Below, in pieces: positions 18,674 through 27,353 of a DNA stretch of 64,000 bases (the stretch's first letter is position 1; each line of letters begins with the position of its first letter). The DNA comes from Paenibacillus sp. FSL R5-0623 (GTDB lineage: Bacteria > Bacillota > Bacilli > Paenibacillales > Paenibacillaceae), in contig NZ_CP150233.1 of NCBI RefSeq assembly GCF_037974265.1, positions 6,200,001-6,264,000 of the forward strand, written 5' to 3'. Both the position numbers and the translations under genes were made by a program. The notes beneath the pieces were generated by a model. That model was not told where the DNA came from. It saw nothing but the letters and a program-made list of their open reading frames with translations, and did no database searches.

Positions 18674-18860
18674 AATGATGATCCCCCATCCTATGATTTC
18701 ACAAGAAAGCAACCTGCACAGGTGGTGAACAGCATGTTCTTTGCTTTCTTCAATCTTAAAAGACTCCGTCTTTCCTACATATCGTCAAACAGCGTCCATT
18801 AATGAACCTGCTTTACCATTCTTTTCGACATATTCTGCAATTCGATCGTTGAAAACAAAA

Positions 18861-19778
18861 TTAAACGTTGAGTGATTTCCGAATGGACAGTGTACTTCCC
18901 AAAATACCTACCAGCACGCCGAGTCCGATCAACAGGGTTCCAAACAGCAACCAGATTTCGCCGAGCGGAATCAAGTTAAGCATCTGCATGAAGACATCCT
19001 GACCAATCGTGTTCATCAACTGGCTGTATCCAACGAAGAGCACACCAACCGTAATCACCGAGCCAATAAATCCAATGAGTGCACCTTCAATAAAGAAAGG
19101 CCAGCGAATAAAGGTATTGGTTGCGCCAACCAGCTTCATAATGCCGATCTCCCGGCGACGAGCCAGAATCGTTACGCGAATCGTATTCGAGATCAGGAAC
19201 ATGGACATCAGACCCAGTCCCCCGACAAAAATAAATCCGATGTTACGAACAAGTTTCGTAAATTTGAACAACACTTCCACCGTTTCCTTGCCGTAGTTCA
19301 CTTTCATGATCGGCTTCTCCGGGTGTTTTTCGTTCAAAGCTTCGATTTTTTGCGCCACAAAAGCGACGGTTTCCGGCTCAATGACCTCAACTTCAATGGT
19401 CTCCGGCAGTGGGTTGTTATCCACATCGAAACCGCTAAGCACGTTATCTGCACTCTCTCCAAGACGTTCACGGAACTCCTTGAGTCCTTCTTCCTTGGAC
19501 ACAAAACGAATCTCACTTACTTCAGGCATCGCGCTGATTTCTTGCTCCAGTGTGTTACGCAGGTTCTCGTCCACATTCAGTTCGAGGAATGTGCTGATCT
19601 CCACCTGGCTATCAACCTGATTCGCCATGGAGTTCACATTGAGCACCAGCAACATGAACACGCCAAGAATCAATAATGACACAATGATGGACATGATGGA
19701 GGCCACAGACATCCAGCCGTTGCGGAATACGTTTTTGAATCCCTCCCGCAGATGGCGCAAGAGAGTACTAAAATTCAT
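18861..19778 (-). CDS. ftsX: Cell division ABC transporter permease FtsX
   Basis: 305 residues with one N-terminal helix (about 22-45), an extracytoplasmic domain (about 50-175) that docks coiled-coil hydrolases, then three helices (about 180-200, 230-255, 275-297). This is the FtsX topology. The start codon lies inside the last codons of ftsE (11-nt overlap), as usual. The downstream gene encodes the likely partner hydrolase. In Bacillus the complex activates CwlO for cell elongation and affects sporulation entry. Confidence 0.95.
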   Translation of the reverse strand: MNFSTLLRHLREGFKNVFRNGWMSVASIMSIIVSLLILGVFMLLVLNVNSMANQVDSQVEISTFLELNVDENLRNTLEQEISAMPEVSEIRFVSKEEGLKEFRERLGESADNVLSGFDVDNNPLPETIEVEVIEPETVAFVAQKIEALNEKHPEKPIMKVNYGKETVEVLFKFTKLVRNIGFIFVGGLGLMSMFLISNTIRVTILARRREIGIMKLVGATNTFIRWPFFIEGALIGFIGSVITVGVLFVGYSQLMNTIGQDVFMQMLNLIPLGEIWLLFGTLLIGLGVLVGILGSTLSIRKSLNV

Positions 19779-20454
19779 AACCGTATTCCCCTCTCATCTG
19801 ATCCCGTACAATCTGTCCACGTTCAATCGCGATTACCCGTTTACGCATCGTATTCACGATATCTTTGTTGTGGGTCGCCATAACAATGGTTGTCCCCCGG
19901 AAATTAATCTCATCCAGCAGTTGCATAATGCCCCACGACGTCTCCGGATCGAGGTTACCTGTAGGCTCATCCGCGATAATAACCGACGGGTTATTGACGA
20001 TAGCCCGTGCAATGGCAATACGTTGCTGTTCTCCACCAGAGAGCTGTGAAGGTTCACGACCCGCCTTGCTGCGCAGTCCCACCAGATCAAGCACTTCCAT
20101 CACTCGTTTCTTGATATGACGCTTCGGTGCTTCAATAACTTCCATCGCAAATGCCACATTCTCAAATGCTGTCATCCGTGGCAGCAGACGAAAATCCTGG
20201 AACACAACGCCGATGTTACGACGCACATAAGGAATCTTTCTTGGCTTCAACTTACCAATATTAAATCCGTTAATGGATATTTGTCCTTTGGTCGGAACTT
20301 CTTCTCTGTACATCAATTTCATAAATGTTGATTTACCTGCGCCGGACGGACCGACGATATAGACAAATTCATTGCGGTCGATCTTCACCGACACCCCTTG
20401 TAATGCGTGGGTCCCATTGGCGTAGGTCTTCCACACGTCCTGCATTTCTATCAC
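19768..20454 (-). CDS. ftsE: Cell division ATP-binding protein FtsE
   Basis: Cytoplasmic ATPase paired with FtsX, 228 residues, the standard length, if translation begins at the GTG at 20452-20454, which follows AGGAAGTGA. A longer ATG-led reading from 20475 has no site and adds MRAGSDD. Walker A GPSGAGKST, Q-loop VVFQDFRL, signature LSGGEQQR, and Walker B VIIADEPTGNLD are intact. It is followed by overlapping ftsX. Confidence 0.95.
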   Translation of the reverse strand: MIEMQDVWKTYANGTHALQGVSVKIDRNEFVYIVGPSGAGKSTFMKLMYREEVPTKGQISINGFNIGKLKPRKIPYVRRNIGVVFQDFRLLPRMTAFENVAFAMEVIEAPKRHIKKRVMEVLDLVGLRSKAGREPSQLSGGEQQRIAIARAIVNNPSVIIADEPTGNLDPETSWGIMQLLDEINFRGTTIVMATHNKDIVNTMRKRVIAIERGQIVRDQMRGEYGYEF

Positions 20455-20598
20455 ATCATCACTTCCTGCTCGCATAGTTAGCCATTATCATTTCGACACA
20501 ATCCCGGCATTTCCTTTAAAAAGACCTGAATTTCATCAGGAAAAAATCCACTTCGTTCCTGTTTCAATGGTGAAGCATGGATTCATATGAAGTTTATT

Positions 20599-20614
20599 GT
20601 AACAAATTTGTTAC
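20599..20614. promoter_or_regulatory. 16-bp perfect palindrome in the ftsE-vanW divergent region
   Basis: GTAACAAATTTGTTAC is an exact palindrome of form GTAACA-N4-TGTTAC, about 145 bp upstream of ftsE and 95 bp upstream of the VanW gene. A related motif (GTAACA-N6-TGTTAC) occupies the yhbD-type promoter at 26118. It may be a regulator binding site; no regulator is identified. Confidence 0.4.
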
Positions 20615-20708
20615 CTATTGAGTACCCGAAAGTTTTCCTGCATTGGATCATATATATAGAAAGTGTTACAAAGTCGGGAACAACCGAAGTATAAAGGAGC
20701 GTACGGTT

Positions 20709-22142
20709 ATGAAAAAAATACATTTGACGGTCATTGTTCTATTCTCTATCCTCTTGATCGGCTCCGCGTCTTATGGATTGCTGTACATGTACGTGAATCA
20801 ACCTGCCCTGCCCAAAGATGTTCATGTTGGCGGCATGCTGGTAGAAGGGAAGAATCGCAAGAACGTGTTGCATCAATTGGATGAAAAGATCCAAAAGCTG
20901 GAGGACTGGCCTGTCACCTTTGAAGTGACTGAACCCAACCCCCAGACGATGTCGTATACCGCAGCTCAGGTGGGGGTGAGTTACAACGTTAACAGCTTGG
21001 AATCCGCAATACAGCAGCTGGAGGAAGGTAACCTGTGGGAACGCGCTTATGCACGTTATCATTTTCCAAAAGAGTTCTCTCTCGATATGAGCTACGATTT
21101 ACGGCCACTTCAAGAACATCTCAGCCCTGCCTGGGAAAAAGAAACCTTCGGTACACCTGCGGACGCTGTTCGCCGCATTACCACAAGTGACAAAGTCCAG
21201 TATATCCCGGAAAAGGGAGTCCGCCGGATTGATTGGGATACACTCACAAATCTCATACAGACGAAGCTGCACAGGGATTTCAGTGTACTGAACCCGGATG
21301 AGAAATCCGCCCCATTGCTGATTCAGGTACCACTGTATACGCTGAAGCCTGAAGTAACCCTTGATTCGCTGCGCCAGGAAGGCATTGACCGAAAGATCAT
21401 CCAGTTCTCCACGGGTCTGGGCAATAGTAGTGAAGGCCGGATACATAATGTCAGCGCAGCGGCGGAAGCGATTAATGGCATGATTTTGCCACCAGATGCC
21501 ACATTCGATTATGAGAAGGTCGTCCGTCAAGCTGAAAAGGAGTATGGGTTTCGTGAGGCACCGGTCATTGTTAATGGAAGACTCACCCCCGGAATTGGCG
21601 GGGGAATCTGCCAGGTATCCAGTACCGTGTATAATGCAGCGCTGTTGACGGGTCTTGATATTATTGAGCGTCGCAACCATTCCCTGCCGGTCAAATATTT
21701 GCCCAAAGGACTGGATGCCACCTTTGCCTCGGGAGCCATCAATTTTCGCTTCAAGAATAATACTGGAAAATCCTTACTCATTCATGCAGAGGTGAAGAAT
21801 CACCAATTGATGGTGAAATTTTTCGGCACCTTCCCGGAGAATGTTAGCTATGCCCTTGAATCTCGTACCATTGAAACATTAAGTGTTCCGGTAAAGTATG
21901 TGTCCAGTACGGTACTGCCTGATGGTGCACAGCAGGTGCTGCAAGACGGACAGCCTGGATATATCGTGGAGACGGTAAGAACCAAGAGGCTGGACGGCAA
22001 AGTGGTCGAATCCAAAACGATTACACGGGACACGTACAAAGCTCAGAATCGCCTGATTGCCCGCTCCGGTCATAGCAGCCTGCCTGACCCGCAAGGGCCT
22101 TCTGTGGTCGAGGACGGGATTAGCGATACAAAACAGCCTTAA
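20709..22142 (+). CDS. VanW family envelope protein
   Basis: 477 residues from the ATG at 20709, which has AAAGGAG upstream; the upstream ATG at 20643 has no site. An N-terminal membrane anchor (about 5-28) precedes a peptidoglycan-binding-4-type segment (about 60-190), then a VanW domain (about 230-370) with FSTGLGNSSEGRIHNV, LPPDATFDYEKVV and GGGICQVSSTVYNAAL. The last is the hallmark of the family. The family is named after a glycopeptide-resistance accessory gene, but the chemical role is not established. The C-terminus is Pro/Ser rich. It is expressed divergently from ftsE and may belong to envelope maintenance. Confidence 0.85.
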   Translation: MKKIHLTVIVLFSILLIGSASYGLLYMYVNQPALPKDVHVGGMLVEGKNRKNVLHQLDEKIQKLEDWPVTFEVTEPNPQTMSYTAAQVGVSYNVNSLESAIQQLEEGNLWERAYARYHFPKEFSLDMSYDLRPLQEHLSPAWEKETFGTPADAVRRITTSDKVQYIPEKGVRRIDWDTLTNLIQTKLHRDFSVLNPDEKSAPLLIQVPLYTLKPEVTLDSLRQEGIDRKIIQFSTGLGNSSEGRIHNVSAAAEAINGMILPPDATFDYEKVVRQAEKEYGFREAPVIVNGRLTPGIGGGICQVSSTVYNAALLTGLDIIERRNHSLPVKYLPKGLDATFASGAINFRFKNNTGKSLLIHAEVKNHQLMVKFFGTFPENVSYALESRTIETLSVPVKYVSSTVLPDGAQQVLQDGQPGYIVETVRTKRLDGKVVESKTITRDTYKAQNRLIARSGHSSLPDPQGPSVVEDGISDTKQP

Positions 22143-22238
22143 TTTTTTTCAAAGCAACCGACAACTTACAGATCACGGAATGGTACAAACAAGGTCCTGC
22201 CGTAATTCATGGATAAACATAAGCTGATCCTACGAAAA

Positions 22239-22288
22239 CAAAAAGACACACTTCCCGTCCCTTTTAAGGATACGCGAGAAGTGTGTCT
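22239..22288. terminator. Terminator between VanW gene and MFS gene
   Basis: AGACACACTTC (22244-22254) pairs with GAAGTGTGTCT (22278-22288) with further inner pairing. A run of five T on the minus strand indicates termination of the MFS gene transcript; the convergent VanW transcript may also end here. Confidence 0.75.
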
Positions 22289-22377
22289 ATTTATGGTTTA
22301 AGATATGTTATTCGGGTTTTACCAAGCTACGATCAGCTGTACTACCTTAACTTATAGTTAGTTTACTGTATTACGGT

Positions 22378-23931
22378 TTAGTGACCGCCGGTGTATTCGC
22401 CTTGCTCTTCGCCTACAACCATCTTCTCTCTTCCCATGAAAAAGGAAGCGACCAACGCGAGTGCAGCCGGAATCACAGCCCAGGCAAATAACTGCACGAT
22501 GGAAGAAGACAAGGCATGTGTGATGGTATCCAGCACCTGAGGCGGAATCGCCTGTCTGAGTTCTGGTGAGAGTAACGCATGTGGATCGGTCAGGTCCACT
22601 CCCTGCGGCACGCCACCCGCTGAAGCACCGCCTGCTTCCGCAGCTGAACCAGCGAGAGCATCATTCATTTTACGCGTAAATACCTGGCTCTGTACGATAC
22701 CAAAGATCGTAATGCCCATCGTCATACCGAGGGACCGCAAAAAGTTAAGTGTGGAGCTTGCTGCTCCGCGTCTTTGCGGTTCAAACGCATTCATGGCTGC
22801 GTTGCTGAGTACCGAGAACGAAGCACCGACACCCAGACCAACCATCACCATGTAGATACGTATCGTCCAAAGGGATGAATTCTCATCCAGTGTAGTCAAC
22901 AATCCAAGTCCAATGACAAGTAGGGCTAACGTAGGAATCATGATATTACGATACTTGATTTTGGTCATCAACACACCGCCCAAGGACGCCGTCACAACGG
23001 ACCCAAGCATCATGGGTAGCAGCACAAGACCAGAGTTGGTCGCTTTACCACCGAGTACCCCCTGTATGAAGATCGGAATGTACACGGATGCTGTAATGAA
23101 CGCCGCACCACTGAACATACCAATAACGTTACTGGACCAGTAGACCCGGTTGCGGAACATGCTGAAGGAGATGATTGGTTCTTTGGCTTTGGTTTCTGCA
23201 AAAAGGAAGAGCAGCGCTAATGCTACAAATCCGGCAAACAAGCCAAGAATCTGCCACGAACCCCAGGCAAATGTTTTGCCGCCCAGTTCCAGACCAAAGA
23301 TCAGGCACACAACAGCACCGATCAGCGTTACAGCACCCAGCCAGTCGATCTGTTGAGATTGATGCTGATGAGACTCTTTGTAGAAGAACGCAATAAACAC
23401 AAATGCAATCAAGCCTAGCGGCAGGTTGATATAAAATACCCATTCCCATGTCGCATACTGGGTAATGTAAGCACCGAGCAGAGGTCCGAATACACTGGAG
23501 AGGCCAAAGACGGCTCCAAACAATCCACCCAATTTACCACGAGATTCTGGTGCAACGACATCAAACATGATCGTAAAGGCAATCGGCACCAGGGCCCCCG
23601 CACCAATACCTTGAATCGCTCTGTACATCGTCAATTCCACAATAGACGTTGCCGTTCCGCACAGCGCTGAGCCAAGCATAAACACAATAATACCAAATAC
23701 AAAAAACTTCTTCCGTCCATACATATCGGATAGCTTACCGAAGATCGGCATCCCTGCCATCTCAGCCACCATGTACGCGGAGGTAACCCAGACGAACTTG
23801 TCGAGCCCACCCAGCTTCCCGACAATATCCCCCATAGCTGTTGCCACGATGGTATTATCCATCGAAGCCATTAGTATGCTGAGCAGTAACCCTGCCAGCA
23901 CCAATCCAATACTGTTTTTACGTGCAACCAT
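22378..23931 (-). CDS. MFS drug:proton antiporter, DHA2 (14-TM) family
   Basis: 517 residues from the ATG at 23929-23931, which has GGAGAG 9 nt upstream; an earlier ATG at 23949 is poorly placed. It has around fourteen hydrophobic helices. Motif A GKLSDMYGRKKF follows helix 2, and the antiporter motif C region GPLLGAYITQYATWEW lies in helix 5. An extended loop rich in Ala/Gly (about 425-460) precedes the last helix. These are features of EmrB/QacA-type multidrug exporters. No regulator gene adjoins it. Substrate cannot be predicted. Confidence 0.87.
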   Translation of the reverse strand: MVARKNSIGLVLAGLLLSILMASMDNTIVATAMGDIVGKLGGLDKFVWVTSAYMVAEMAGMPIFGKLSDMYGRKKFFVFGIIVFMLGSALCGTATSIVELTMYRAIQGIGAGALVPIAFTIMFDVVAPESRGKLGGLFGAVFGLSSVFGPLLGAYITQYATWEWVFYINLPLGLIAFVFIAFFYKESHQHQSQQIDWLGAVTLIGAVVCLIFGLELGGKTFAWGSWQILGLFAGFVALALLFLFAETKAKEPIISFSMFRNRVYWSSNVIGMFSGAAFITASVYIPIFIQGVLGGKATNSGLVLLPMMLGSVVTASLGGVLMTKIKYRNIMIPTLALLVIGLGLLTTLDENSSLWTIRIYMVMVGLGVGASFSVLSNAAMNAFEPQRRGAASSTLNFLRSLGMTMGITIFGIVQSQVFTRKMNDALAGSAAEAGGASAGGVPQGVDLTDPHALLSPELRQAIPPQVLDTITHALSSSIVQLFAWAVIPAALALVASFFMGREKMVVGEEQGEYTGGH

Positions 23932-24003
23932 TGTACTCAATCTCTCCATTCACGCTCTATTCATATGACTGCATTAGTATATCCGAAAAGAAGTTTTCGT
24001 TAA

Positions 24004-24687
24004 TCAGTCCAAGGACCGATTGCTTTGCAGCAAAACTTCCGATTGCGGATGAATTTGCAGAGATGAACGGTATTCCACTGTACCAATCCGGCAGCCAGGA
24101 CCGATTTTTACTTTATCGCCACGGACAATCTCGGCCTCCGTATTCTCTAATTCAATATCATCACCTTCGATAATCTGTGCCTTGAGAATTGATTTATTCC
24201 CCGTAAACAAATCATTCAACCGGCCACTCTTCACCGAGATGATGGCACCGCCCATTTCCTTGACCTCGGATGGACCCATGATTTTGAGTGTGATGTGTTC
24301 AGCGCTGAGCATCCCTGCTATCGTCAAACGCCCGTTCAGCTTGATATTTTCCGCCTGACAATCCCCTGACAGATGAAGTTCACCTACCACTTTTATATGC
24401 TCAGCTTTGGCGTGCAGGCCAGGTGTCTGGATTCCATCCTCACCATCGTTGCTGGTCTCTCGCTCTGTCAGAGTCAGGGTTCCGGTAATTTTAATATCTG
24501 TGGATTCAAGTGATCCGTATATGACCGATGTACCCGTACATTTGAATCGATCACAAGATAGATTGTCGTTAAAGGACGCGTCCCCTACAACCTTGATCTT
24601 GCCGTACACGCCACCAGAAGAACTGCCATCACCAACGATGCTGATATCCATTTTTTTGTCCAATGAACGTCCAGGATTGTTATTCAT
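24004..24687 (-). CDS. Bactofilin-like polymer-forming protein (YhbF-like)
   Basis: 227 residues from the ATG at 24685-24687 (GGGATGG upstream). The sequence is a run of short beta repeats in which Gly and small hydrophobics alternate (INGTL/VVGELHLSG/IKLNGRLTIAG type), characteristic of right-handed beta-helix bactofilins. It is the third gene of a yhbD-yhbE-yhbF-like operon. In B. subtilis the YhbE and YhbF bactofilins (BacE, BacF) are needed for flagellar hook assembly and swimming, so a motility role is likely here. It shares its C-terminal half (AxIIEGDDIELENTEAEIVRGD) with the preceding gene, suggesting tandem duplication. Confidence 0.8.
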   Translation of the reverse strand: MNNNPGRSLDKKMDISIVGDGSSSGGVYGKIKVVGDASFNDNLSCDRFKCTGTSVIYGSLESTDIKITGTLTLTERETSNDGEDGIQTPGLHAKAEHIKVVGELHLSGDCQAENIKLNGRLTIAGMLSAEHITLKIMGPSEVKEMGGAIISVKSGRLNDLFTGNKSILKAQIIEGDDIELENTEAEIVRGDKVKIGPGCRIGTVEYRSSLQIHPQSEVLLQSNRSLD

Positions 24688-24721
24688 GTCGATCCCATCC
24701 CTTTCTCTCCATATCCAAACT

Positions 24722-25450
24722 TTAAATTCGCTGACTGCTGCCCACCTTGGCATCCTGATCTACCTCAAGTTCACCTGAATACTCGACCAGCCTGATGTTA
24801 CAGCCGCGGCCGATAAAAATGTTACTCCCCCGAACAATGTCAGCTTCGGTATCTTCCAGCACAATCTCATCACCCTCAATTAAGGATGTCTTAAAAGAAG
24901 GGCTCCCGCCCAGACCAATACTTTTCCAAAATCCATTCTGTTGTTCCTTGCGACGAATATCGATACGCTCTCCGCCAATCTCTTTAGCCGAAGAAGATGT
25001 ATGCAGCCTGATCTCCACTGTTCCCGCATTCAGTAAACCGCTGATCTTAATATTGCCCCGTACATTCATGGACTCACATTGGACATCCCCTTCAATATCG
25101 ATCACACCGCCAATATCAATTCGTTCCCCATCCACTCTTCCACGTACGGTACACTTTCCGTTCACTTCAAGCTCAGGGCTATGGAGATCTCCGTTAATCG
25201 TCGTCATGCCATCCACCCGAACACGAAAACTGGTCAAAGGACCGTTCAACGTACACATGCCGTTAATGGTTGCACTCTCGGAGGTCAAAGCGCCGTGCAT
25301 CTTCAATGTCCCATTCACTTCCATAGAGGTGCAGTCCAGGTTGCCGTTCACCTTAGCCATGCCATCAATAGATACACGGTGAAAATTCCCGCCTGCCGTT
25401 TGACTTATGCCCGCCACATTCAGATCATTCCGCTTATTCCGCTCTTCCAT
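24722..25450 (-). CDS. Bactofilin-like polymer-forming protein (YhbE-like)
   Basis: 242 residues beginning MEERNKRNDLNVAG with AGGAGAGGATC upstream. Repetitive beta strands from about 15 to 150 (VDGMTTINGDLHSPELEVNG and similar) mark it as a bactofilin. The C-terminal region, with LIEGDEIVLEDTEADIVRGS near 190-210, closely matches the downstream paralogue. It starts 14 nt after the yhbD-like gene and is cotranscribed with it. The pair probably co-polymerises, as proposed for BacE and BacF. Confidence 0.8.
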   Translation of the reverse strand: MEERNKRNDLNVAGISQTAGGNFHRVSIDGMAKVNGNLDCTSMEVNGTLKMHGALTSESATINGMCTLNGPLTSFRVRVDGMTTINGDLHSPELEVNGKCTVRGRVDGERIDIGGVIDIEGDVQCESMNVRGNIKISGLLNAGTVEIRLHTSSSAKEIGGERIDIRRKEQQNGFWKSIGLGGSPSFKTSLIEGDEIVLEDTEADIVRGSNIFIGRGCNIRLVEYSGELEVDQDAKVGSSQRI

Positions 25451-25464
25451 AGATGATCCTCTCC

Positions 25465-26088
25465 TTATCCCAATTTGAGTTTTAATTCTTCCATAAATGT
25501 TCCTATCGGCTGCCTAAGAACCACTTTCACACCATTGTCAAAATAAAACTCCGTTCCTGCTGTTACCAGCATGAATGAAGGAACACCCATCTTACGAATA
25601 AGCACGAGTTCGCTGGGTTTGCCTGTAAAACGGTAATAATGTTCGGACATCACTTCGATCAGCAACGCGCCCTCTTGCCGAGTAATATCTCCGCTCATTA
25701 ACAGCTTATCAAGGACGTAGAGCATCATAATCTGCTCCAAAACATACAGCGGTTGTTCTCGACCTGCTTCTTTTAACAGATCCAGCGAGATCTGTGAAAC
25801 AATGTTTCGCTCTAATAGTTGCTGTGCAGACATCTCTACTTCACCCAACGTAGGTGAGAATACGTCTGCCAGCTCATCCAGCGATAATCCGTCTTTCATA
25901 TTGAGAATCTTGTCAATGCGCAGTAAAATCTGTTGTTTGGGAAAAAAAGTCTCTTGTCCGGTGTAGGACGACTTCCGAATGAACCATTCTTCCGGAATGA
26001 GATTTTTCCGCTTCCAGCGGTATAACTGGCCGTATGAGATTCCTGTCAGGTCCAACAATTCTTTCTTGGAGATCAAATCATCTGTCAT
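25465..26088 (-). CDS. yhbD: YhbD-like regulatory protein (DUF4004 family)
   Basis: 207 residues. The N-terminal 60 residues (MTDDLISKKELLDLTGISYG...LYRWKRKNLIPEEWF) look like a MerR-type winged helix, and the remainder is mostly helical with no known catalytic motif. It heads the operon with two bactofilin genes, exactly as yhbD heads yhbDEF in B. subtilis. The promoter upstream contains a palindrome filling the -35/-10 spacer, typical of MerR-class operators, so autoregulation is plausible. The function of YhbD is not established. Confidence 0.75.
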   Translation of the reverse strand: MTDDLISKKELLDLTGISYGQLYRWKRKNLIPEEWFIRKSSYTGQETFFPKQQILLRIDKILNMKDGLSLDELADVFSPTLGEVEMSAQQLLERNIVSQISLDLLKEAGREQPLYVLEQIMMLYVLDKLLMSGDITRQEGALLIEVMSEHYYRFTGKPSELVLIRKMGVPSFMLVTAGTEFYFDNGVKVVLRQPIGTFMEELKLKLG

Positions 26089-26114
26089 ATATGGTCCCCC
26101 TTTTTATTGAAACG

Positions 26115-26143
26115 AGTGTAACATAACATTGTTACGTTGTAAA
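26115..26143 (-). promoter_or_regulatory. yhbD operon promoter with spacer palindrome
   Basis: On the minus strand: -35 TTTACA (26138-26143), a 17-bp spacer, -10 TACACT (26115-26120). The inverted repeat GTAACA-N6-TGTTAC (26118-26135) covers the spacer. This would suit binding by the MerR-like YhbD product; binding itself is inferred. Confidence 0.5.
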
Positions 26144-26362
26144 CCACATTGAAGAATCGATGATCAGATTACAGATTTCCACTTTAACCACTGGTGTGAA
26201 ATTCTTTGTTTTCTACTGTAGATCTTGTTATTGCAATGGAAGCGTAATGCGTATAACCTGTTACATATAAACACTTTGGAGGCCTAGGCATCCGATTTCC
26301 ATCCCATCGTCTCATGTCAGAACACGTGGTTAACGAACTTATGAAAGGGGTTTCTTATACTC

Positions 26363-27151
26363 ATGGCACTTATTAAATGTGATTTTTACTCGGATACGCT
26401 CGGGCTTAGCACCAGCATGCATGTCATTCTGCCGCAACAAACTCACAATCAGATCGGTATGGAGAATGTGACTGGCAAAGGGTTGCACCCAACCCTGTAC
26501 CTGTTGCACGGTCTGTCTGATGATGATTCCATCTGGCTGCGCCGGACATCGATCGAACGTTATGTGGCCAACCTCGGGATCGCCGTTGTTATGCCACAGG
26601 TACACCGCAGCTTCTATACAGATATGGTAGAAGGCGGACGTTATTGGAGCTTTATCAGCGAAGAACTGCCGGCACTTGCTCGTTCTTTCTTCCCGCTGTC
26701 AGATCAACGGGCGGACAACTTCGTTGCCGGATTATCCATGGGTGGCTATGGGGCGTTCAAGCTGGCCCTTCGTAAACCAGATCAATATGCGGCTGCTGCC
26801 AGTTTGTCTGGAGCACTCGATATGTCTGCACATATGGATAGAAATGCATCCTCAGCATTACAACAGACGGAGTTACAGCGGATTTTCGGACCCGAGGTGG
26901 CAGGTACAGAGAACGATCTGATCCATCTGTTAAAAGAAAATCAATCTAGCGAAAGTCCTCGACCTTTGCTCTACCAATGCTGCGGAACAGAAGATTTCCT
27001 GTATGAGGATAATCAAACCTTCCGGCAAGCCTGTGAACAGACGAACTTCGAACTGACGTACGAGGAAGGGCCTGGTGAACATGAGTGGGGCTACTGGGAT
27101 GCCAAGATTCAGGATGTATTGAAATGGTTGCCTTTGCCTAAGCGCGATTAG
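26363..27151 (+). CDS. Esterase family alpha/beta hydrolase
   Basis: 262 residues, esterase D / tributyrin esterase group. Nucleophile motif GLSMGGYGAFK (Ser near residue 126), oxyanion region LLHGLSDDDSIWLRRT (about 49-64) and the C-terminal catalytic His in GEHEWGYWD (about 236). The start ATG has GAAAGGGG upstream. It acts on short-chain acyl esters in the cytoplasm (no signal peptide). It stands alone on the plus strand between the bactofilin operon and the arg cluster. Confidence 0.87.
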   Translation: MALIKCDFYSDTLGLSTSMHVILPQQTHNQIGMENVTGKGLHPTLYLLHGLSDDDSIWLRRTSIERYVANLGIAVVMPQVHRSFYTDMVEGGRYWSFISEELPALARSFFPLSDQRADNFVAGLSMGGYGAFKLALRKPDQYAAAASLSGALDMSAHMDRNASSALQQTELQRIFGPEVAGTENDLIHLLKENQSSESPRPLLYQCCGTEDFLYEDNQTFRQACEQTNFELTYEEGPGEHEWGYWDAKIQDVLKWLPLPKRD

Positions 27152-27194
27152 TGGAGCATTCGGAGCTACTGAGGATACAGAAGACTGGTACTCC

Positions 27195-27225
27195 GATGAC
27201 AGAACAACCTTCCTTCCGTTTGCGG
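27195..27225. repeat. Fragment of the long-hairpin intergenic repeat
   Basis: CCGATGACAGAACAACCTTCC matches the left arm of the repeat seen at 32899; the rest of the unit is missing or replaced. Confidence 0.45.
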
Positions 27226-27261
27226 TTGAGTTGAATATATCTAGAGCACACCACTGTAAAA

Positions 27262-27312
27262 CACAAAAAGCAGGCCGTTGAGAACAAAGTTCTCTGGCCT
27301 GCTTCTTTGTTG
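27262..27312. terminator. Bidirectional terminator between esterase gene and argH
   Basis: AAGCAGGCC and GGCCTGCTT pair, with an inner GAGAAC/GTTCTC stem and an AAA loop; A- and T-rich flanks on both sides. It serves convergent transcription units. Confidence 0.8.
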
Positions 27313-27353
27313 TACAGTTGTATCTGTAAGGGTACCTTATTATATCCGTGGTA

